DNA of 64,000 bases, taken from positions 2,890,001 to 2,954,000 of the forward strand of contig WPIO01000021.1 in NCBI GenBank assembly GCA_009760855.2, given 5' to 3'. The stretch is from Cristatella mucedo (Eukaryota > Bryozoa > Phylactolaemata > Cristatellidae). The notes beneath the pieces are model-generated. The model made no database searches. It was given only the letters and a program-made list of their open reading frames with translations, and was not told where the DNA came from. The position numbers and the translations under genes are program-made. Shown one piece after another: positions 9,620 through 24,245 of the stretch (position 1 is the first letter of the stretch; every line of letters starts with the position of its first letter).

Positions 9620-11698
9620 GTTGGGTAGGCAAGCCTGCTGTGCTGTGACGTCGTTCGATATTTATTATATCCTACGGCTCACGCTGGACACGGTAGACCC
9701 TGGGCGCGGCTGTCGATCGACTGCTCTCTGCTACGGATACGGACGCGATACCACGACGATACTGCGATACTGTTAGACTACGAGAGCTCACTGCTGGTGG
9801 ACTCGCTTCGCTGCGTCGCCGCGTCTACTACACGCCACTCCCGGAATTACTAACCACGGAAGACAACGCTGCGCCACCTTGCCATCTGGCGACGGACTAT
9901 GCCGCTTTAATTAGTAGAGATGGGCGCTCTTTATTTGTTCCTTTTGTGTTCCTTTACCGTTGGCATACCAGCATCACCTATCTAGGCCGAAGCGTCATCA
10001 GTATTTTCCACACGTCTGCAAGGATTGGAGTCATTACTAGAGCTGCGTTTTCGGCCCATGGTCATCAGAGCAGACAGAGGCCACCATATCCCGTTTCGAA
10101 CACTGAGTGATTATTACAGCGTAGGACGAGTCGCTAAGCTGGCGCTGTACGTGCCTGCGCTTCACTTCGGCGAGCATCGGCGAGCATCGGCACCCGGATA
10201 GCTAGTAGCCATGCGACTCAGCATGTTGCACGCCGACGGATGACGCGAATCGAGACGAAGCCATACGCTCACTCAGCGACGCGTGCAGCGAGTGCTGCAC
10301 AGACTGGTCAGAGTAACCTGCCCGTCGTTCGTTCCACGCTCAGCCCTTCCCCCTCCAGCTCGTCGTTTCCTAATCGCTCTTTCCCAATGGCGGTTTCCTA
10401 ATCGCTGAATCTCTGGTGGTCCGCCCTCGTCTGCTCTACACGGCGGTGCACTTAAGCAAGCTGCCACAGCGCCGCCGGCCGTCGCAGCAGAAGCGAATGC
10501 CCGCAAGGCACGAGCGCCTAGAAAAGGTCAATGTCTTTTCCTGCACCTGCCGCGTAGCCGACCGGCCCAAACCCCGGCGTGCATTAGACACCTGGATGTG
10601 TGGTAGCTTCAAGGTCAGTGCGTCTGAAACGACTCGAAGAAATGTCGACAAAATCCCGTGCCCAGACAGAAGTTTCTACTGAATTTACGCGAGCCGGGCC
10701 GTTTTTTAAGCTGAATAGTACTGATGCGCTCAGACTAGAATGGCAAGAATCAGGCAAGGTCGGCCAGGTGCGACTCCGAGAGACCGGTGATACGGCTTCT
10801 TCACCAGCGCAAAGCAGCGATGGGCGATGCTCTTTGCGCGCCTCGCCTCGCGGGGCTCGAAGAGGCAGGGCTCGCCGGAGCACGAAAGGCAAGCGCATCG
10901 GCGGCGAAGCATCGGACAGCGGCGAGAGGCGGCGGCCTGTGGACGACGTGCGAACCTGGCTAGCTGCTGTTGGCTCTACAAGTACGGCTCTACAGCTCTC
11001 AAGTCAAGTTCAAGGTCGTGCTGAATTATGCTGGGCCGTCCTCGAGATCGTGTCCCGGCTTACCGACGGCCGATGAAATCTGTCATGAGCAGCGCCCCGA
11101 AAGCCGTGCCTCAATTGTGCGCTTAGTAAGCGTGTTAACAAGGTTGGCTTATTTAACGGCCTCATTTGTGGGGCGGCAGAAGAATCTGAACGGCTAAAAC
11201 CGTCACTTGCAGTTAGCAATACAGGATCGCTCACTTCACACTTGGACCCAGGACCAGCGTTCGCATAGTCCAAGAGTTGTGTGGCCCAAGCGCAGGCCAC
11301 AGAGATCTAACGCTCAAGCTTGTACTCGGAAGACAGCAAAAGCCTGAAGCCAAATGCTATTGCAAGCACATCGCCGTAGGCTACGAGGTCGAGGAGCAGG
11401 CACCTGCTGCTTAGCTTCAACTGAGCTCAATCGCTGTTCCTTTACGATTCGCTCGCTCCTCCCGCCGACAAGGCTCAGAAAATCCAAATCGGGAAGAAGC
11501 TGGCCGCGGGCAAACTGCCGCCCACCTCACGTTACTACCGAGCGCTCTTCGGCTGCTTCGCGACGCCGCCTTCTCTCGGAGGCAGGCAGGCACGCAGCAG
11601 CGGACTCGCTGTCGGTGAATGGCGACGGCGCCGTCTGCCTTTGAAGCGAGCCCGAGTCTCGTTGCTGTCGATCCGAGTAACAAGTCGAGCTTTGGGGC
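9620..11698. other. anonymous sequence, no gene seen
   Basis: The sequence is GC-rich from about 10100. Frames of up to 158 codons (10600–11076, +) are rich in Arg, Ser and Ala without domain features and overlap others on both strands. Confidence 0.45.
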
Positions 11699-11721
11699 TG
11701 CAGCTGAGAGAGCGAGAGAGG

Positions 11722-11757
<36 letters not shown>

Positions 11758-12195
11758 GACAATGATAAAAACACAGATAGATAATGACAGAGAGAGAAAG
11801 AAAGAGAGGGAGGAAGGGGAGATAAAGAAAGAGACAGAGAGGATGGGAGAGAGACAGACAGATAACAGACAGACTTATGAGAGAGACATGGGTGGAGACA
11901 GAGAGAGATAGACAGACAGACAGAGAGACAGAGAGGGAGACAGCGAGAGAGAGAGAGAGAGAGCGAGAGGGAGAGGGGAAGAGAGGGAGGGAGGGCGAGA
12001 GAGAGAGGAAGGGAGACATATAGACAGAGAGAGAGGGAGATAAAGAGAGATAGAAAGAGAGATACAGAAAGAGACAGACAGACATACAGAGATAGAGAGT
12101 GATAAAGAGAGAATGAGAGAAAGAAAGAGATAAAGAGAGAGAGAGAGAGAGAGAGAGAGACAAAGAGAGAGAGATAAAGAGACAAAGAGAGAGCG
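11699..12195. repeat. GA/GACA-rich satellite tract
   Basis: This is a roughly 500-bp purine-rich block on the plus strand mixing (GA)n, (GACA)n and (GATA)-like units. The long Leu-Ser frames on the minus strand are artefacts of CT repeats. Confidence 0.95.
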
Positions 12196-13107
12196 AGAGC
12201 TAGCTGCTTCGAGGGCAAGGTGCTCGTACGTCGCTGCTCGCGGCTCGCTGGCTCGAGTCGTGCAGTAGGCGATTCTTTGGTGCCCACTGCGAGCGGCAGT
12301 CGCTCCCGCTAGCAGGCTTTTCGGCCGCTACACAAACGAAGCTGCCGAGTCAGCTGACCCATCAAGGGCGTCTAGCTCGAGGTCGCTCTCACGGATGGAG
12401 AGCTCAGGGCTTCCGCCGATACGCCCTCTTCCGACGCTCGGAGGACGTACCGCTCGTGGAGTGCTTTCTATCGACGCTCCGGAGTGCTTTCTATCGACGC
12501 TCGATGGAGGCGGCAATGACGCAAGAAGGATGCGCATTATGGCCGATTGTAAAGTCTCGCTCGCAGAATAGCCTCCGCAACGTGGTCAGTTAGTTTCAGC
12601 TATGGATTCGGCGCTTGGAGACGGAAAAGCCGACGGCCATCTCTTTCGGAGGGCATCCGTTTGGCAGACTCGTCTTCCCGCACGAGAGACATCCCTAACC
12701 GCACTATTAAACACATACAAGTCGAGCCCGCGCTTCGACGCACTAAAATAGGTCAGAGGGCAAATCGAAGGCCAGCAGCCAGCGCTTTACACAAGCTTTG
12801 CTCGCGCCCGCGTTGCCCGAGCGCTCGGCTGAGAAAGAACTAGTCTGCCGCCTAGCACAGCTCGCTGCCTGCCCGCCCCAACGCCGCCGGTCAATGGGAA
12901 CAGGGACATTCCTTTGGTGACGTATCAGTAAGGATGACTAACCGCATACGCTCACATACCATACGCTTCTATAAATAATTAGGCGTCGCTTGAGCATGAC
13001 GACGATGCCCTAAGTTGTGTCAACGGGAAACTAAGGGCGCGGGATTAAAGTCGGATTAGGGCTGCAGTCAGAAACGCATTAGCCGTGCAAGCGTGCGAAA
13101 TAAACCA
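12196..13107. other. anonymous sequence, no gene seen
   Basis: No gene is recognised. A two-copy 23-bp tandem repeat lies at 12458–12503. Confidence 0.5.
12458..12503. repeat. 23-bp tandem duplication
   Basis: Two nearly identical units, 12458–12480 and 12481–12503, both contain GTGCTTTCTATCGACGCTC. Confidence 0.9.
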
Positions 13108-13515
<408 letters not shown>

Positions 13516-16403
13516 AAAACGACATTGCCGGCTGCACAACGGCTATCTCAAAATTACTTTCGGAAGAGTCTCGCAAGAGAACCAAATCCGGAGGTATTAG
13601 ACTCGAGATGAGGCTTATCCAAGGGCGACTACCCAAGAATTGGCTTTCCGGCAAGTGTGGACAGTGTTAAGAATCTCTTTAAGAGCGGCTAGCCAAGCAA
13701 GTATTAGATATCTTCGCCGGAGAAGGGGAGGCGAGTTAATTGCATGTATACAGTGCGCATATTTCGCTGCCTCGAGGACGAGTTGCCAGAAAAGGAACGT
13801 ACGAATGCTCGCTGTGCCCTCGCTGTGTGCGGTGCTGTGGTGCCCTTCTATCGAGCGCACGAGCTAGCACCAGCCGTCGCAAGTGCAGCATGCAGCGTTG
13901 GCCCGTGCCGCCTGCAAGCACAAGTTCGCCCCGTTTCCTTGGCTGTTGCCACGGCGGCCGGCTTCTCAGCTCGCCCGTCGGTTGAGGCTAGAGCTGAGCG
14001 CCGACGGCACAGACTAATGTCAGTGCGAAAAATCAGGAAACTTGTCTTAGCATATAAATATGTCTTAGCAATGAGTCTTAGCATCGTTGGCTCTGGCGAT
14101 GTGCAAACGAGGAGTCACAGCCTGAATGCGGGCACCCGGTCTGAATAATATCGTGACGTAAGATCGTCGAGCTAAAGAGCTCGGAGGCAGCGCAGCAGCG
14201 CACAGCGCGGTGAGGCTCCGAGGGTCGGAATTAATAGCGGCCCTTCGTAAAATTAAGTAATTTCCACGGACCCTGACGTAGGCAGAGACTTATCTCGACC
14301 CGTCCTATGGCCAGAAGATCATCTGGCTAGCGAGTGTGCGGGGGCGTGGCGGGCCAGCCGGATGGGCCAGGCAGGGACGAGAAATCGAGCCGAGGGAACT
14401 TCGAGCGTTCCGTGGTCTCGGGGTTTCTCACGTCACGCTAGCACAGTGAGCGCCATTCACAGCTGCACGTTGAGGACGGCAGGCAGCGACCACGGCAACT
14501 AGCGCTATGGAAAATGGCGCGCCCATCTGCCTCCGTTCAACCGGCCCCGCCCAGCTAGTAGCGCTGGGGAAACCTCGCCGCGAGAGAGTGACAGCTAGTC
14601 CAAAGAATCCTTGCCCGATTGAGCAACTAGGCCACACTTAGGTCGGTAATGTCGCGCAGGTCACACTCAAGATCGGCGTCGTCCGAAATGCGCTGAGCTC
14701 CAAAGGAAGGACTGTGCTGATAGACAGTGCGTGCTGCTAGTATCAGCTGACGTTTCGTGAGCCGGGCGTAACGGCATCCAGAGATTTGCTCTAAAATAAC
14801 TAAGCAACTCTCGATAGCAGAAACGAGAGCGAGTGACACTAGAGTATTTTTTTGGTCGCGAAGCTGGGGGACGGAGGGTCCGCATCTAAATGAGAGCCCC
14901 CACTAAATTTAATGTTCGGACTTGTACACCTTGAACGCTCAAGGTCTGCCACCACTGAGTGCAACTCTATAAGTCTTTTCACGCTTGTGTCGCCGACAGA
15001 AGTCGTGCATTTAATAGCTCATTGAGCTGCAACCGGCACGCGATCTGATTATGAATGGATGCTGGAATGCGACCGAGAGACCGGTTCGGGCTGCATGCTT
15101 ACACTTATTCTGATGCAGACATCCCCATTGGAACACAATCGCGAATAGTATAGCATGCAGTTCATAGAACTTAAATTCCATGAACTACAGGCGATTAAAT
15201 ATTTTATAAAGACCGGATTGATAACTAGGGTTAATCAAATTAGCTTAATTACGAATAAGACTGTTCCACGTGTGTTGTTATGTTGATTGAATAGCAATAC
15301 TCAGCTAACAGTGTTAACAGCAGTTAAAAGCGCTTTATGCTACTACGATAGCCTTTTAAATGTTAAACCATAAGTTTATGGTTCTGCGGCACTACCAGGT
15401 GATAGTTTTTTATCAGTTCGAAACAGTCTCAGTGCAGACGAGCAGTTTAGTCCCAAAGTGTAAGCACTCTCTATTGTTTTCAAAATCTATTATAACCTAC
15501 AAAAGCTCTTGGTAATCGTGGGTCAGAAATGTAATAAAGATAACGGTCTTTTGAGGCAGGGTGCCATGGTTCTCACCAGCGGCTGGATCGTACCAAATAG
15601 CATCTTATGATACAATGCCGTGTTCATACCGTGAGATTACTAGTAAGGGCCTTCCTGTTCCTGCTCTGGAAGCACCAAAGTTTTGGATTACTTGCACTAG
15701 TGCTATCGCAAGGGCAGGCAGTTCACATCGTGCAAATTTTGGTGCAAGTCATTGCAGTTTATGACTAGACCGAGGCCAGGCCAGCTTGCTGTCCGCTGAG
15801 AAGTCTGAGAGGGCGATTGCTTCTGCGTGTACAGGTAACCAACGGCAATGGGCGGCTCGCTTTCTGAGCCCGAAGTTTTGGAGCTGGACAGCAGTAGCAT
15901 ATTTTTTGAATTTGAGCTTGGGACTTGGAAAGGAAAGCCGGCTGCGATCTGAGCTGCCCTCTGCTCCGATTGCCAAGTTCAGGGGTAGGCCGGAGGCAGA
16001 CATGGAGTCAGTCACAGAGGCCGGTACTCGAATGCCTTCGAGAGCCTCTCATCGTTGCTTAACGTGCAGTAGTCTGAGCACAGTAGCTTGGAGCGCGGCA
16101 GTATTTACGACTGCTGATGTCGCTTTTCGTGACTGGGCCCACGTGTCTACCTTCGCGTCCAGATTGTCTTAGCTGTCTAGTAGCTACCTTGCATTGCAAG
16201 CATCCCATGCTCTGACTCGAGATTCGATAGGAGAGCTGAGCATGTGCCTGCACAATCAGCCAAGGCTCTGCTGCAATCGTCGGGGGGGGATGAGATTAGG
16301 GGAAAGTGAGGCATGTGCCACTTTCGTAGTGGAAAGGTCTTTGTTTCGCAGCCGGATTGATGCAGCGACGGCTGGTGACCACGAAAGAAGAGGTTGTTTG
16401 TAA

Positions 16404-16404
<1 letters not shown>
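13516..16404. other. anonymous sequence, no gene seen
   Basis: No gene or known repeat was recognised. Frames of up to about 134 codons overlap on both strands and show no family features. TCTTAGCA recurs three times at 14044–14082. Confidence 0.5.
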
Positions 16405-17256
<852 letters not shown>

Positions 17257-17328
17257 GCCTCGACCGGGAAGCGATCGTGCAGCCTCTGAATTACCGGCTC
17301 GGTGCTCTACCGATCGAACTCTCTCGCG
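17257..17328 (-). other. tRNA-like relic
   Basis: Read on the minus strand, the stretch has a D-arm-like TTCGATCGGTAGAGCACC followed by a possible anticodon arm with GGT in the loop. The T-arm is a poor match and the acceptor ends do not pair well. It may be a decayed tRNA gene or SINE head; chance is also possible. Confidence 0.3.
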
Positions 17329-17486
17329 ATTGAGAGCGCTCTTCGTAAAGTGAGCGCTCTTCCTACGAGATAGAGAATGCTCTTCATATGGTGAGCGGTC
17401 TTCCTATGAGATTGAGAGCGTTCTTCACACGGTGAGCGGTCTTCCTATGAGATTGAGAGCGCTCTTCGTACGGCTCTTCCTAACGA
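17328..17486. repeat. 41-bp minisatellite, about 3.7 units
   Basis: Units start near 17329, 17370, 17411 and 17452, and share GATTGAGAGCGCTCTTC and GTGAGCGGTCTTCCTA. Most units contain the palindrome AGAGCGCTCT or a near match, giving closely spaced small hairpins. Confidence 0.88.
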
Positions 17487-18404
17487 GGGAGGCCTACACT
17501 CTGGCCTCGTCGCTGACCTCTGACGCCTACGGCACCATCGGCCTCCTTTTTCCAGTGGCTGCTCTGTTCCTGCAGCAGCTATTTCGCCCGGCTTCAAAGT
17601 CTATCCTTGGACGGAATCTCGGGCTAAGCGCGAGGACTCGGCGGCGGCTCGGAGTCGGGCATTGCCAAGAATCTAGCGGCTCCGCAATCGCAGTCGTCCT
17701 GTGCAATTGCTTTGGCTGGACGCAATAGGGGGACCCGGGGCAGGCTTTCTGAGCAGATTGCATCGCTGGCCGTGTCTGGCCGGCCTCGGCTCCACTCCCA
17801 CTACGCTCCATCCAAGTCTGCCTTCGATAGTTATCCGAGAGCTGGTGAGCTTCCTCTTTTTTCTTACCACCTTCCCTTTCCGTTAATATGCCCATCTCTT
17901 ATCCGTCAGCAGCTCGCCATGCAGTCCAGCAGTCCAACCGTGGCTCGTGTGCCGGTCCGTGGTCCGTCCATCCGCGGCTCGTTTCATATGGCTGCTTTAA
18001 TATTCCCTAGCTATCGCTACTGCTGGCTGCCCAATACTATTGCTGAACCAGAAGCTGCACCAGAAGAGAGTTGCTGCCTCGGTTGTCCGATGAGTGATTC
18101 TGACGGGTACGTTGAGCAAGTCAGGCCTGGTTGCCCGCTCTCCACGTGCAATGATGGAGAATGTGTCCCCTTTAACACGCTTGCAGCGACAGCATGCTTG
18201 GTCGTGTCGCAGCCCTGGCCAGGCCGCAGACACAGTGTCCCTAATGTGAGGAGTCAAAACTAGTGGCCGATGCTGCATCTAAATTGGCTACCTTGCAAGA
18301 CCAGTAATTAATTCAGCGCATGTCAAACCAGACCAGACAAGGTGCATGTGAGTGTCCCTCGGTGCATGCATGCATTCGAGTGTTTTAGTGCTCATGCCGC
18401 ACAC
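17487..18404. other. anonymous sequence, no gene seen
   Basis: A 183-codon plus-strand frame (17712–18263) is present but shows no domain and is matched by frames on the other strand. Confidence 0.45.
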
Positions 18405-18562
18405 GTGTTTGCGTGTGTGCATGTGTGCATGTGTGCGCGTGTTCGCGTGTGCGCGTGCTCATGTGTGAGTGTATGAGTGTGTGTGCGTGCGTGACCATGA
18501 GTATGTGCATGTGCATGTGTGCGAGCGAACCTGCATGCGTGCAAGTGAGCGTGCATGCGTGA
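18405..18562. repeat. degenerate TG/CG-rich alternating tract
   Basis: This is an interrupted (TG)n array with CG and CATG interruptions, almost entirely alternating purine and pyrimidine. It looks like an old decayed microsatellite. Confidence 0.85.
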
Positions 18563-19191
18563 GGCAAACAGCCCGACCTTGCACATAGTTGCCGTTTGTA
18601 AGTGTACCAGTGAGCCGCGTTGGGGCACGGGGCCAGAACTGTCACATGAGCCTAATCGGTAAGCACTATTGCGACACTAGCAGAAACCTTTTCTGAGGTT
18701 GAACCTTGACCCTGGCTTTGGCTAGCCCCTGAGGTCTGAGAGACTTTAAGCACAGCAGGACATTAAGGGACAATCCATAAAAGGCTGGAGCCCAAAATGT
18801 TGGTTCCATAATGACCATCATTTCTGTTACTTCACCCAGAAGGACGAATAAATCGATGTTGGGAAGTTTCCAAAGTCGACGAAGCTCAGCAGCAGAAGCT
18901 GTTTACAGTGGATTCGGATACAGTCAGATCCGTTCCTCCAGAGCATCTTTGGGACCTTCCTATCTAAAACATCACCTGCCGGATCTTAAGAGCAGTCAGC
19001 TTTTTAAGCGGATTGCACGGTCTCTACTGTGAACGGTTTTGCCATCTGAGTGACTAGTATGTACAGCCTAAACTCGAGCTATTATCGGTACTTGCTGGAC
19101 CATGCAGAATCTCATTTCAAAAAATTGTTCGAGCAGGACAGTCACTGAGTATACAAACCCCTTCCATGCTATACCCAAGTATATACAACAA
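18563..19191. other. anonymous sequence, no gene seen
   Basis: Nothing was recognised here. Confidence 0.5.
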
Positions 19192-19335
19192 GATAATACA
19201 ATTCATTTGTATAGCACCCTTAGAGAACTTGATCTCTACTAAGGCCGCTTCACATATGCCACGGGGCGCGAGCCCACGACCTCAGCCAGTCCTTGGTCGG
19301 GGCGAGCACCTTAGCCACTGGGCCAAACCAGCACT
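19192..19335 (-). mobile_element. SINE family A, copy 1 (tRNA head, LINE-like tail)
   Basis: On the minus strand it reads TTTGGCCCAGTGGCTAAGG (A-box position), then GGGCTCGCGCCCC (decayed B box), then CATATGTGAAG and the tail ending in CTATACAAATGAATTGTATTA. The tail part is a version of the LINE tail seen in copies F and H. The A- and B-box spacing fits a tRNA-derived pol III promoter. Confidence 0.85.
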
Positions 19336-22300
19336 GAGCACTGCCGATCGCAGATGGCCGCCCAGCACCATTGTCGGCTGCCGCGGTTTGTTATTCTTGC
19401 ACTTCACCGTGCTGCCTGCCCTGCGGAACCCAGTGTTCTCAGACCTGACTTCTGGTCAGCAGCTGGCTGATCATTCAAGATAGAGCGCTCATCCCACCAC
19501 CGAACCAGCTCCTCCGCGAGCATACCACATATGCTGCGGCTCCGCCGTGCATGCTAGCTAGCAAGTCACGGCCGTAGTCACGGCCGCTGCCGCGCTAGGA
19601 TATGCGGTGCCGCTCCGATAGGCAAGCCAAGGCACAGACCTTGGCACATCACATCTCTCTGAGGCCCAAGGTTCCACCAGGGTGTCTCGGTGGCTATTCT
19701 CGTCTCACTGTTTCTTCACTCATTACGGAGGTCGGGTAGCTTCTTCAAACACCCATTGGGTAGTTGCCAACTTGCTGTCCACGAATTCTCGCCGGCCGCT
19801 CTGAGCCTCGGCCGCATTAACGGCCCCTATCGGCAGTAGTTTAGTGCTTCGCCGCTCTCGTTTCGCTCCAACGCCATTCTCCAGCTCGAAGTCAAGTTGT
19901 TTCTAATGCTTTCCTGGGCAAAGTCTGAGCCGACGTGCTCTTCGCCGTCTCGTCGAGCTTGGTCGGATGGCCAAAGCCTACACTCGGATCGTTTGATGGG
20001 CATGAGGTTCGCAGCACCGCTGCCAAATCCGTGTCGTGCACACGAACGGCATCGGCTAAAGCTGTTCGCCGCCGCCGAAGTATTTGCAAGTTTCTCCCAC
20101 GTCCAACAACAGATCTCGGAGGGGCAAGCTTCGCAGGGAGCTCATGGCTATTACTTCTTCAGTGACTCAGCCGAACTCATGGGGTGCCTGCATGCATCTC
20201 GTCTGGGGCACCGAGCGAGACCAGCTGGGTGCTCTGCCTTCGTAGCCAAGAGCGACCTCCTCCAGAGCCGAGTGAGCTCGCTGCCATCTTTTCAGCCTTT
20301 CTTTCGCTGCCGACATCGAACGCTCGGCTAACACGTTCAGCACAAGGCGGCCGACCAAATGCTACAGGCTGGGGACTTCTTGGCAGTGTCTGCATTCTTC
20401 AGTGCATTTCTGCCCCTGGTCGAACTTTCGGCTTCATCTCGGGCGTCCAGGCACTATGCCAGTATAGAATATATTGTCTCCCGCCGGCTGCAACCACCCG
20501 CGTATGCCCAGATTTCCCAGGCATTTTGTACCAGCTCGGGCAGCGCTTTCGTTTTCTGACGATTTGGTCCAACGAAACACTCACAAACGCGGATAGGTAC
20601 GGCTGTCATTAATCGAGCCGGCCCGGTATCTTGCTTTCCGCCCGCGACCGACAGGCAAAGGTTAGATGTAGGCCCCAGTCTAGTGAGCCGAGTAGACGCC
20701 GAAGCTACCGGACTGAAACCGGGTCGGTGCTGCCCCCTAGCAACGTGCGGAAGTCCTTGCTGACTGACCGACCGCAGGTGTTTTGCTGGTACCGAAGACC
20801 GAAAAGTAGAAGAAACGCGTTTCGCTCGCGATGGCCGATGGATGAGTCAAACCGGCAACAAAAAAAAAAGTTTTTGGGCAGCTAAGTGCCGAGAGAAGTT
20901 GACGCTATTCGAACGAGCTCGTCCATGTGCAATGGAAACCGCGTTGATGTAGGGTTGCAAGAGTTGTAAGGCGAGACCACGAGCTAGGCACAGGCGAAAA
21001 AAGGATGAATCGCGAAGCTCCTCTTTTAATTGCAATTAAAAAATTAAAAAATTACTACCTTCGCCTGCACTTCAGAGAAAATCTACGAACGAGAGCATCA
21101 CTGCACACATTAGTGGACTCACGAGTGCTTTGAATTTTCTCTTATCCTACTCGTATCAAATAATACGCGGTCACGCGGGATTCACTGCTCATCCTCTGGC
21201 GACGCTTCAACTTCCCTCGGGAGGCGACTCGGCGACTGCAGGCGCCTTGTGGCATGTCCTGCATAATGATGGCTGTAAGTGCACTTGCAGGTCGATTCGA
21301 AATAGTCATCTCGCTTAAAGCTCCAGTAAGCCTGCGTCGAGCATAGAGTCGTGCGGAAACGGCTCTGCTTACTATACTCCATGGCTTCCTTCAAAATGGC
21401 TTCTATTGTGCTGCAAGTTTAAGGAATGCATTTCAGCGCACTCGTGGACAAGGAAAAGCCAAGCGTGGCAACAGACTTTGACGTACGGAAGGATTTGCAA
21501 AGAGCCCCAACGTTCGCGCCAACTGCCGTTAATGCTTAGGAAAATTTTGTTTAATTCCAGCATTTCGATTACCGAGTGACTTCTAATGAGAGTAGTCGTT
21601 GAATCTCACTCTAAGAGACCAGTTGAAATGCTCGCATCTACCTATATTTGGTAGTTCATTTCGTGCATTGCTCCAAAACAAATTATTCGCTCATAAATAT
21701 TTGTCTCCTGAGTATTTATACTAAAAATTGTTTGAAGCCTCTAACATTGCATGACTTCTCCGTAATGCAGGGAATTGGGAACAGCTGTAACTAACACCAG
21801 GTAGTATAAAAATTAGAATTTTGCTACTAAAGTTTAGAAAACTCGTATACAGTATTTTAAGGCTATCAAGGTCAATGTTTTCAATCTTATATCTCCTTAA
21901 TTCTGACTAAATCATTTGATAATACTTTTGCGTTTAATTGTATTTTATGTATTTAATAAAATCATACTTTTATAAAACTCAAACTCCCTTGATAATTTAG
22001 TAACATGACCGTATTGAATTAATCTTATACACTTAGACATTGACGTTTAGGGATCTTAATTTAATACAATAAATTTAGCTAAAACGCACAAAAGTCCAAC
22101 AGCCGCTGCCGTAGCGGCACGTGCGAAGCTTCCAAAGCGGAAATGCCGGAAAATGATCACATTGAGCTCTAACATTTGCCGAAGGCTGCTACGCTTGTGC
22201 GTGCCAAGTGATTTTCAATATTTCTCAACTACTTATGCACGGTTTTGTAGCCTACACCTTTCCTCGATTAAGGAAATCACAATAAGTATCAGATTCCAGG

Positions 22301-22574
22301 AACAGACTGCGTCCTTAGCTGACGCACGGTGAGCGTCTTAGAGCAATATATTACTTTTTTTTAAGCGCTACCAAAGAACTTAGTCCGTCCCAGTTTTTGA
22401 TCTAACAAGAATAAGAACAACAATACACAATTTATACAGGTGCCCCTTGCGAAGGAACTATGTTTCGTGGCTTTTCATGAGTTCTGAAAAGGAAATGTGT
22501 CAATAAGTTAGCCGCCCCAAGCTTTAGAACACATGGTCACTTAAAGGAAAATAAATTTGTACGAAGAAGCAAAT
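19336..22574. other. anonymous sequence, no gene seen
   Basis: Bases 19500–20880 are GC-rich with overlapping frames of up to 144 codons and no domain. Bases 21000–22570 are AT-rich with stops in all frames. ACGGCCG-containing repeats occur near 19568–19590. Confidence 0.45.
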
Positions 22575-24245
22575 GCGATGAGGAACTTGGAGTTTTAAGG
22601 TTTTTTGTTTGAATGTCATCAAATCATAAGATGACGTGGGTTTGGTTAGTAGTGAGCTCAAGACTTTGGGACTACTGTAACTGATAGTGTACAGTCTTCA
22701 AATGATGAAAAGTTCGTTAAAGGCACAATCAGATGACTAGAGTCATGAGAACGGGTGGTGCGACTGGAGACCGGATGAGAAAGTAATTTTTCAGATACAT
22801 CAAGATCCAGAGATTGAGGGACATAAATATGAGAGACAGAAGTAAACACGCTGCTCGATAGGTAGCCAGTGCAAATGGGTGAGGAGCGGTATGAAGAAGT
22901 GGGCAACCGTTGCGCGGTTGCAAAAAATAAGCAGCCTAGCTGCCGAGTTTGTCACGTCGCGTAAGCATTTTATTGCGCCAACAGGACGACCGATGTGTGG
23001 CGAGCTACAGAAGTCGAGCAAGGACGTCCCGAATGCAGAACCAGTTGGAACCAGTCGGTGCTCCTATTCAAACACGGCCTCTGCCTGGCCACTTTATTCG
23101 CCATTCTATCTGGGTAAAAGTAGATGACAGACGAGGCTAAGGATTTGTTCATCCATTTGACCTTATTTGATTGGTTAATCTAGTGATAATCAATTGCGGA
23201 AGAGGATACGCAGAACCCTACGCAGTGCACGGAGAAGATGTGCCTGTTGCTTGCCAAGCCAATCTTGAGTGTTATGCTTTTTTTTATCTGAGTAACATAA
23301 TGTTTTCTCGTAATCATTAATTCGGTTGATTTTATTGCCATTCAGCTCTAGAAAATATTCTGCCGATCAATTTTGAATGCCGGGAAAATATGCATTAAGC
23401 GAGCTGAGGGAGTTTGAGCTGCTAGAAAGCGGGACAGTGTCAAAATAAGCGTGCATCTCTAAGTCCCCTGCATAAGTATGAAAGCCTAGATTTTGCTTGG
23501 TGGTTAAATTGGCAAGAGTGAGAGTATGAATTGTGGAAACAAGTTGACCAAAAACGATTAAATCAGTGACGCCTTCCTAGAGAAGGCCTATCAGATGGCC
23601 GTTGGTCATTGTCTTCTGCTCTTTAAATTCCTCCTTTGAGATAGTACCGAAACCAGTATAGTACACTGCCTGCGATGTCTATGTAGGACAACAGGGGCTC
23701 AAGAAGGATTATGTGATTGACGGAATCAAAACCTGCTGAGAGGCCCAGCAGAGAGACCAAGCTGGGTCAAAAATCCTGGGAAGGTCGTTCTGCCCTCACC
23801 GCAGCGCTGACTCGGTAAAATAAGTTGCTCTAAACCCGACTGGAACTTACTTAGGTAGGGTTCTAGTTTTTATATGAGCTTTTAACTTGTCTAAAATTAC
23901 CTCCGTTCCAGTTTCTTATACAGAAACAGCAATCAGGAGACTTTGTCAAAGTTGTTCAAGTTTTCCTACTCAATTGTCGACTTCCTAATGAATGATCTGG
24001 AAATAGCCTCTTTTTTTAATAGGTGCTTGTAAAGAATCGAAAGCTAGGGACAGATTTGCTTTGTTACTTATGCATGGTTGAAGTAAAAACGGGCATCCCT
24101 GATTGAGAGCTGTGGGTATGAGGTCTCGAGGGCTGGTGTCTTCTAGACAGGAAGTGAATTTCGAGATCAAAACAGCATTCGACTTCAGATCGAGGCCTGA
24201 TTGCCGAAATCTCCAGTCGGGTTCTTCTGAGTCTATGTTCATGCT
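22575..24245 (-). mobile_element. LINE copy D, diverged
   Basis: The minus strand encodes the conserved C-terminal string around HFFIPLLTHLHWLPIEQR (22800–23021). Further right, the sequence aligns by eye with the RT region of copy B: 23480–23560 with 26940–27020, and 23690–23760 with 27165–27235. It is more diverged than copies A, B and E, lacks the ATT tail, and has many stops, so it is an older subfamily member. Both ends are approximate. Confidence 0.75.

Noticed and set aside
9446-9628. Plus-strand open frame of 60 codons
   Set aside because: It runs through the hAT MITE and its target duplication and has no coding features.
11417-12287. Leu/Ser-rich open frames of about 250 codons
   Set aside because: They are translations of the GA/CT satellite tract. 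The same applies to those at 13045–13654 and 38611–39228.
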